Shown: positions 59,540 through 64,000 of the stretch, one piece after another
Position numbering within the stretch: the stretch's first letter is position 1
Layout of the letters: each line of letters starts with the position of its first letter
NCBI GenBank assembly: GCA_045612105.1
Contig: JAZKYL010000048.1
Location: 37,728-101,727 of the forward strand
Reading direction: 5' to 3'
Length of the DNA: 64,000 nt
Source of the DNA: SVTX01 sp045612105
GTDB lineage: Bacteria > Bacillota > Clostridia > Oscillospirales > CAG-272
The notes under the pieces: generated by a model
Databases searched by the model: none
What the model was told of the DNA's origin: nothing
The model's input: the letters and a program-made list of their open reading frames with translations, nothing else
Program-made: the position numbers and the translations under genes

Positions 59540-59770
59540 TTAGCAGAACCACCAAATCTTCTTATTTAGAATAACGCAAATAAGGTCGATGAGCCATACG
59601 AAGGGAGCGCAAACGAACAGAAGGATGGAAATTACGATTCCTACATTATTCTTAACGTCGATACTCTTGATGAGTCGGTAAACGGTCCATATGATATCAA
59701 GCGCGGGAATACAGAGGATAAGCTTTGCTATAAAAGGAAGCTCGTCCATTGCCTTAAGAAATTCTTTCAT
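59540..59770 (-). CDS. 76-residue two-helix membrane protein
   Basis: ATG 59770 with GAGG upstream. Two hydrophobic helices (LPFIAKLILCIPALDIIWTV and VGIVISILLFVCAPFVWLID) with a short polar loop. It has its own consensus promoter and terminator, so it is a real single gene. Family not recognised; small proteins of this kind include PspC-, YqaE- or DUF-type membrane proteins. Confidence 0.72.
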   Translation of the reverse strand: MKEFLKAMDELPFIAKLILCIPALDIIWTVYRLIKSIDVKNNVGIVISILLFVCAPFVWLIDLICVILNKKIWWFC

Positions 59771-59820
59771 CAGTAATACCTCTTTTATGTTTTTTAGCTC
59801 AAATCGGAGCTATTGTTATA

Positions 59821-59849
59821 ATTATATACTTTTTATTACATATTGTCAA
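59821..59849 (-). promoter_or_regulatory. Promoter of the small membrane protein gene
   Basis: On the minus strand TTGACA (59849-59844), 17-bp spacer, TATAAT (59826-59821). Confidence 0.85.
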
Positions 59850-59882
59850 TATAAAAACAAAATTCTTTATTGGTTAAAAAGC

Positions 59883-59910
59883 AAAAACCGCCGATGGCTC
59901 GGCGGTTTTT
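59883..59910 (-). terminator. Terminator of rpsU
   Basis: AAAAACCGCCGA (59883-59894) pairs with TCGGCGGTTTTT (59899-59910) around TGGC; both strands have T-tracts. Confidence 0.93.
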
Positions 59911-59931
59911 TATTCTTTTCAAAACTACAAA

Positions 59932-60108
59932 TTACTTGTACTTTCTCTTGCGTGCAGCTTCAGATTTCTTCTTGCGCTTTACGCTGGGCTTTTCGTAGTG
60001 CTCTCTCTTACGAAGCTCGGTAAGGATTCCCGAACGAGCACACTGACGCTTAAAGCGACGGAGCGCGCTGTCAAGAGACTCGCCCTCTTTTACTTTAACT
60101 TCTGCCAT
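59932..60108 (-). CDS. rpsU: 30S ribosomal protein S21
   Basis: 58 residues from ATG 60108; GGAGGG upstream. MAEVKVKEGESLDSALRRFK, then RSGILTELRKREHYEKPS and a Lys/Arg tail (KRKKKSEAARKRKYK), is the complete small basic S21 protein that binds near the 3' end of 16S rRNA. Its own promoter and terminator make it a single-gene transcript. Confidence 0.97.
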   Translation of the reverse strand: MAEVKVKEGESLDSALRRFKRQCARSGILTELRKREHYEKPSVKRKKKSEAARKRKYK

Positions 60109-60172
60109 TTTCTTTTTCCCTCCCCTCGCTTTTAAACAGGTTCAGTAAGCTTATGCTCACAGATACTCAAAT

Positions 60173-60201
60173 ATTATACACCAAAATTTTGGATTTGTCA
60201 A
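60173..60201 (-). promoter_or_regulatory. Promoter of rpsU
   Basis: On the minus strand TTGACA (60201-60196), 17-bp spacer, TATAAT (60178-60173). The spacer holds the palindrome CCAAAATTTTGG. Confidence 0.87.
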
Positions 60202-60269
60202 TATTAACTGAGCAAAAAGTTTAAACTTTTTTACACAAAAATATGTCTAACTTTCACCCAAACAACGCA

Positions 60270-60824
60270 TCAAAGCGTTTCGGCGGCTTTTCGGATGACG
60301 TCAGCCACCGCGTGGGCGCAGACCTCCGCGCCTTCTTCGGTCAAATGGATCAGATCCTCACAAATATATCGCTCGATATCATCTACAAGCAACGCGTTAA
60401 GATCGTTGATGATAACACCCTCAGCGCTGAGTGCCTCCACGGCAATTTCGTTAAAACGCGCTATCGTGCTGTTCTTGTTGTGCTTATTCTCGTTTCTCAC
60501 GGGAGTGGTAGTAGCGAATATGACTTTGTCGTATCTTGATTTCAGTATTCTTGCGATACGGATCATATTTTCTCTGTACTCCTCTTCGGTGGAAAAGCTT
60601 CCGTCGTCGAAAAGCTCACAGAGATCCCAATGTCCCACGTTAAAATGCACGATACGAGTTCCCCTCATCTGCTCCTCATAATCGAAGAGCATACGAAGTG
60701 TATATTTTGCGAAACGGCAATTGTCAGTGGGCTGAAAGACCTCAAAATCCTCTCCAAGCAGCTCTGCCGCTCTTTTTCCGTAGCCGATAAGGCGGATAGA
60801 ATCGCCCAAAAGTGTTATTTTCAC
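60270..60824 (-). CDS. SGNH/GDSL-family hydrolase
   Basis: 184 residues. KITLLGDSIRLIGYGKRA holds the block I GDS with the nucleophilic Ser; VHFNVGHWDLCELF is block III-like; EDLIHLTEEGAEV gives the D-x-x-H pair of block V. It is likely a carbohydrate or lipid esterase, cytosolic. It starts 13 nt after the leuS stop in the same direction, so probably read through from leuS. Confidence 0.85.
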   Translation of the reverse strand: MKITLLGDSIRLIGYGKRAAELLGEDFEVFQPTDNCRFAKYTLRMLFDYEEQMRGTRIVHFNVGHWDLCELFDDGSFSTEEEYRENMIRIARILKSRYDKVIFATTTPVRNENKHNKNSTIARFNEIAVEALSAEGVIINDLNALLVDDIERYICEDLIHLTEEGAEVCAHAVADVIRKAAETL

Positions 60825-60837
60825 ACGCTCTACCTCA

Positions 60838-63273
60838 TTATTTTACAACGATATTTACGATCTTATTGGGAATGACGATCTCCTTGACAATATTCTTGCC
60901 TGCGATAGTCTCGGCAACCTTCTCGTCAGCCTTTGCAAGTGCCAACACCTCGTTCTTGTCCATATCAACGGGAACGTTGATCTTGCCCTTCAGCTTGCCG
61001 TTGACCTGAACCACAACCTCGACCTCATCGTCTGCGGTCTTTGCCTCGTCGTAGGTAGGCCAGCTCTCGTAAGCGATGGTGTTGTCGTGACCAAGCTGCT
61101 CCCAGATCTCCTCACCTATATGAGGACAGATAGGCGAGAGCATCTTGATAAGACCCTCAGCGTATTCCTTGGGGCACTTGCCCTCCTTATATACCGCATT
61201 TACGAAGATCATCATCTGGGAAATAGCGGTATTGAACGCAAGCTTCTCAAAGTCGTCGGTAACCTTCTTGACAGTCTTGTGGTAAACCTTATCAAGAGCG
61301 GGTACTTCTCCGTCAACGATATTCTCTTGCTCGGTGAAGAATGCCCATACGCGATTGAGGAAGCGGCGCGCGCCGTCAACACCCGCATCGCTCCAGGGCT
61401 TGGAAACCTCGAGGGGACCCATAAACATCTCGTAGAGACGAAGTGTATCCGCGCCGTAATCTCTTACAACGTCGGAGGGGTTGACTACGAATTCGGGGAA
61501 TCTCTTACCCATCTTGATGCCGTTAGCACCCAGGATCATTCCCTGGTGAACCAGCTTCTTGAAGGGCTCCTTGGTGGGAGCGAGCCCCTTATTATAGAGG
61601 TATCTGTTCCAGATTCTGGAGTACATAAGGTGACCTACCGCGTGCTCGGGGCCGCCGATATAGAGGTCAACGGGCATCCAGTGCTTGAGCAGCTCCTGAT
61701 TAGCGAACTCATCGTTGTTATTGGGATCAATATAGCGGAGGAAGTACCAGGAGGAGCCTGCAGAACCGGGCATAGTAGAGGTCTCTCTCTTACCCTTGAT
61801 GCCGTTCTTATCGTAATATTTCCACTCCTCTGCATTTTCAAGAGGTGCTTTTCCGCCAACGCCCTTGTAGTTTTCAAGCTCGGGAAGGATAAGAGGCAGC
61901 TCCTCGTCGGGGAGGGTGTAAACCGTGCCGTCCTCACCGTGAACCACGGGAACCGGCTCACCCCAATATCTCTGGCGGGCAAATATCCACTCTCTGAAAT
62001 GGTAGTTTACGGTTCTCTTTGCAACGCCCTGCGCCTCAAGCTTAGATGTGATGGCTTCCTTTGCCTCCTCAACGGTAAGACCGGTAAACTCCTCGGAGTT
62101 TACAAGTCTGTATCCCTTGCCGAGATAATCCTGCTTTTCGAAAGCCGCATCGGATACGTCAACGTGACCCAACTTTTCGTCGCCATCGATGACCTGGATC
62201 ATATCTATATTGTGAGCGATTGCATACTCAAAGTCTCTCTGGTCGTGAGAAGGAACTGCCATAACCGCGCCCGTACCGTAGCTTGCGAGAACGAAATCAC
62301 CGATGAACATTCTCACTTCCTTGCCGTTTACGGGGTTGATGCAGGTAACACCCTTCAGCTCGCAGCCCGACTTGGTCTTGTTAAGCTCGGTTCTGTCCAT
62401 ATCGTTCTTCTTGAGAGTCTCGTCGATATAAGCCTGAACTTCGTCCTTGTTCTGAATTCTGGGCATAAGAGACTTTACTACCTCGCCGTCGGGAGCAAGT
62501 ACCATAAAGGTGATACCGTAGATAGTCTCGATACAGGTGGTGAAGATAGAGAACTCTCCGCCGCCAACGATTTGGAACTTGACCTCGACACCGGTGGACT
62601 TGCCGATCCAGTTCTTCTGCATAAGCTTGGTGGATTCGGGCCAATCGATCTCCTCAAGTCCCTCGAGAAGCTCTTCAGCAAATGCGGGCTGATTGATGAC
62701 CCACTGCTTCATATTCTTTCTGACTACGGGAAATCCGCCGCGCTCGCTCTTGCCGTCGATGACCTCGTCGTTGGAGAGAACTGTACCCAGCTCCTCGCAC
62801 CAGTTTACGGGCATATCGATATACTGCGCGTAGCCGTCGAGATAGAGCTGCTTGAAGATCCACTGTGTCCACTTGTAGAATTCGGGATCGCTAGTCGCGA
62901 TCATCTTCGACCAGTCGTAGTCAAAGCCAAGCTCGGTGAGCTGCTTGGAGAAGGTCTCAATATTCTTCTGTGTAAATCCGTTGGGGTGATTTCCGGTGCT
63001 TACCGCGTACTGCTCTGCGGGCAGACCGAAGCAGTCATATCCCATGGGGTGCAGGACGTTATATCCCTGCATTCTCTTCATTCTCGACACGATGTCTGTA
63101 GCGGTATAGCCCTCGGGGTGACCCGCGTGGAGACCTACTCCCGAAGGATAGGGGAACATATCAAGGGCATAGAACTTAGGCTTTGAGAAATCCCAGACGT
63201 CGGTCTTGAAGGTCTCGTTCTTCTTCCAGTATTCCTGCCACTTTTTTTCAACTTGTAAGTGCTCGTACTTCAT
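60838..63273 (-). CDS. leuS: Leucyl-tRNA synthetase
   Basis: 811 residues, full length. FPYPSGVGLHAGHPEGYTAT carries the HIGH-type motif (HAGH), the CP1 editing domain occupies roughly residues 220-420, SSWYFLRYIDPNN and HAVGHLMYSRIWNRYL follow, and the KMSKS position (~residue 585) reads NGIKMGKRFPEFVVNP, i.e. KMGKR. The anticodon-binding and C-terminal domains end PNKIVNIVVK. It charges tRNA-Leu. A T-box leader with terminator/antiterminator precedes it, so it responds to uncharged tRNA-Leu. Confidence 0.97.
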   Translation of the reverse strand: MKYEHLQVEKKWQEYWKKNETFKTDVWDFSKPKFYALDMFPYPSGVGLHAGHPEGYTATDIVSRMKRMQGYNVLHPMGYDCFGLPAEQYAVSTGNHPNGFTQKNIETFSKQLTELGFDYDWSKMIATSDPEFYKWTQWIFKQLYLDGYAQYIDMPVNWCEELGTVLSNDEVIDGKSERGGFPVVRKNMKQWVINQPAFAEELLEGLEEIDWPESTKLMQKNWIGKSTGVEVKFQIVGGGEFSIFTTCIETIYGITFMVLAPDGEVVKSLMPRIQNKDEVQAYIDETLKKNDMDRTELNKTKSGCELKGVTCINPVNGKEVRMFIGDFVLASYGTGAVMAVPSHDQRDFEYAIAHNIDMIQVIDGDEKLGHVDVSDAAFEKQDYLGKGYRLVNSEEFTGLTVEEAKEAITSKLEAQGVAKRTVNYHFREWIFARQRYWGEPVPVVHGEDGTVYTLPDEELPLILPELENYKGVGGKAPLENAEEWKYYDKNGIKGKRETSTMPGSAGSSWYFLRYIDPNNNDEFANQELLKHWMPVDLYIGGPEHAVGHLMYSRIWNRYLYNKGLAPTKEPFKKLVHQGMILGANGIKMGKRFPEFVVNPSDVVRDYGADTLRLYEMFMGPLEVSKPWSDAGVDGARRFLNRVWAFFTEQENIVDGEVPALDKVYHKTVKKVTDDFEKLAFNTAISQMMIFVNAVYKEGKCPKEYAEGLIKMLSPICPHIGEEIWEQLGHDNTIAYESWPTYDEAKTADDEVEVVVQVNGKLKGKINVPVDMDKNEVLALAKADEKVAETIAGKNIVKEIVIPNKIVNIVVK

Positions 63274-63321
63274 TTTTTTATATTTCCTTTCAATTATTTA
63301 CTTCGTTTTATAAAATAAAAA

Positions 63322-63550
63322 GCACTTTCGTCTCATTTTGAGACGAAAGCGCATAACTTCCGCGGTACCACTCAAATTGCATCTTAAAAAGATGCCACTC
63401 TGACCTATAACGGCGGCTGGCCGTTCTTCCCTACTGTTTTTCAAAAAATTTCGAAAAGACTGCTCCGAGGTGAGTAAGACGATCTCCGCTGACGTCTCGC
63501 ACCGACCGACGCCTCTCTGAATGCATCAAAAATCTCTTTCCTCTTCATCG
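63322..63550 (-). promoter_or_regulatory. T-box leader of leuS
   Basis: On the minus strand the leader begins GATGAAGAGGAAAG (63549-63536). It contains stem I with a GGTCGGTGCGAGACGTC region, and near 63375-63350 the T-box sequence GAGTGGTACCGCGG that pairs with the tRNA acceptor end. It ends in a terminator, GCGCTTTCGTCTC (63352-63340) with GAGACGAAAGTGC (63334-63322), followed by TTTTTATTTT. Uncharged tRNA-Leu would favour the antiterminator and leuS expression. Confidence 0.95.
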
Positions 63551-63571
63551 CATTTTATTTACAACATTAAT

Positions 63572-63600
63572 ATTATATATAAGTGTAACGATTTTGTCAA
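63572..63600 (-). promoter_or_regulatory. Promoter of the T-box/leuS transcript
   Basis: On the minus strand TTGACA (63600-63595), 17-bp spacer, TATAAT (63577-63572). Confidence 0.9.
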
Positions 63601-63618
63601 GTGGTTTTCAATTTATTT

Positions 63619-63986
63619 TTCAAATTTTGATTTGTCGGGGAGGACGCGTGCCTCCGGCGGCGGGGTTTTTTGGCAGAAAGCTCGGCAAAAACCTTCCTCG
63701 CAAAAAAGATGAAAATGTAGCCATTTCATCTTGTAAAACCGTGAGGATTTTGGTCAAAGCCTCACTGCTATCGTGTTTCGGGTGTATTGCAAACTCTTTT
63801 GTTTAAAAGGTTTCAAATAAACTTGCAACACGATAGAAGATAAACTTCGGTTCAAATCAATATGGTTTCAAATGACAGCATTAGCGCAATCTTTCCTTTT
63901 TTTGGAGGGAAGTTTTTTGGCCCCACCTTTTTTTACAAAAAAGGTTGCACGCGTCCCCCGCATCCCACCGATAAATTGCAATTTAT
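63619..63986 (+). repeat. Dispersed noncoding repeat, copy B
   Basis: Contains the same ordered blocks as 56708-57129: the opening TTCAAATTTTGATTTGTCGG, the core at 63716-63779 with only a few substitutions, and a closing palindrome (63972-63989, GATAAATTGCAATTTATC). A copy-specific hairpin, ACCTTTTTTTACAAAAAAGG (63925-63944), lies near the end. No gene is supported; short frames here are chance. Confidence 0.7.
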
Positions 63987-64000
63987 CTTGAACACAAAAA

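Noticed and set aside
61087..63186. 699-codon open frame antisense to leuS
   Set aside because: leuS is certain on the other strand; the antisense sequence has no recognisable domains.

Overview
The window looks like chromosome from an uncultured gut-type Bacillota (class Clostridia). The signs are strong GGAGG ribosome binding sites with occasional TTG/GTG starts, lipoproteins with classic lipoboxes, a leucine T-box ahead of leuS, Bacillota-type LexA boxes (GAAC-N4-GTTC) at dinB, BspA-type leucine-rich repeats and many AraC regulators. It is a mosaic of polysaccharide/uronate catabolism genes, one integrated mobile element and a small core block (rpsU, leuS, dinB).

Layout. 0-2.7 kb: an exported Ig-like protein cut by the window edge, a small Cys-containing protein and a regulator with DNA-binding domains at both ends. 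2.9-7.8 kb: an AraC regulator divergent from uxaBAC (tagaturonate reductase, altronate dehydratase, uronate isomerase). 7.9-10.3 kb: a long structured leader RNA with its own promoter and terminator, then a BspA-type lipoprotein. 10.7 kb: tRNA-Ser(GCU). 10.9-24 kb: an integrative element with a large serine recombinase, DUF927-like ATPase, RstA-like replication initiator, two excisionase-like proteins, a small resolvase, a class II amidotransferase with a frameshifted amidoligase, and IS debris. 24-31 kb: a 1540-residue lipoprotein of unknown function, a carbohydrate-active-looking protein and a scar where two divergent genes lost their 5' ends. 31.4-41 kb: acetyltransferases, two toroid-domain proteins, a GH88 unsaturated glucuronyl hydrolase, a BNR/sialidase-like enzyme, a Gfo/Idh oxidoreductase, a drug/metabolite-type transporter and an AraC regulator. 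41-50.5 kb: a nucleoside hydrolase, a truncated relative of the large lipoprotein, a six-gene operon (two TIM-barrel isomerases, one fused to a KduI/IolB cupin, KduD, an iron-alcohol-dehydrogenase-like enzyme, two Gfo/Idh oxidoreductases) and an AraC regulator. 50.7-57 kb: a rhodanese lipoprotein, two tandem structured repeats, an orphan XRE-like protein, a CE15-like esterase, a YczE-like membrane protein and uxuA. 57-64 kb: dinB with LexA boxes, an MFS relic, a PAP2 phosphatase, rpsU, an SGNH hydrolase and leuS with its T-box. Two copies of a dispersed noncoding repeat lie at 56.7 and 63.6 kb.

The catabolic genes converge on 2-keto-3-deoxygluconate (KDG). GH88 would release unsaturated uronate, which rearranges to 5-keto-4-deoxyuronate for the KduI-like cupin and KduD. 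UxaC/UxaB/UxaA handle galacturonate, and UxaC plus UxuA handle glucuronate via mannonate. The CE15-like esterase could expose glucuronate.

The points most worth a second look are the tandem ~260-bp-period repeats whose hairpins show compensatory base changes, the leader RNA at 7.95-8.12 kb, the amidoligase/amidotransferase cargo of the mobile element, two short promoter-terminator transcripts at 19.2-19.5 kb, and two unusual enzyme fusions. All family assignments were made by reading the sequence; no database search was possible.
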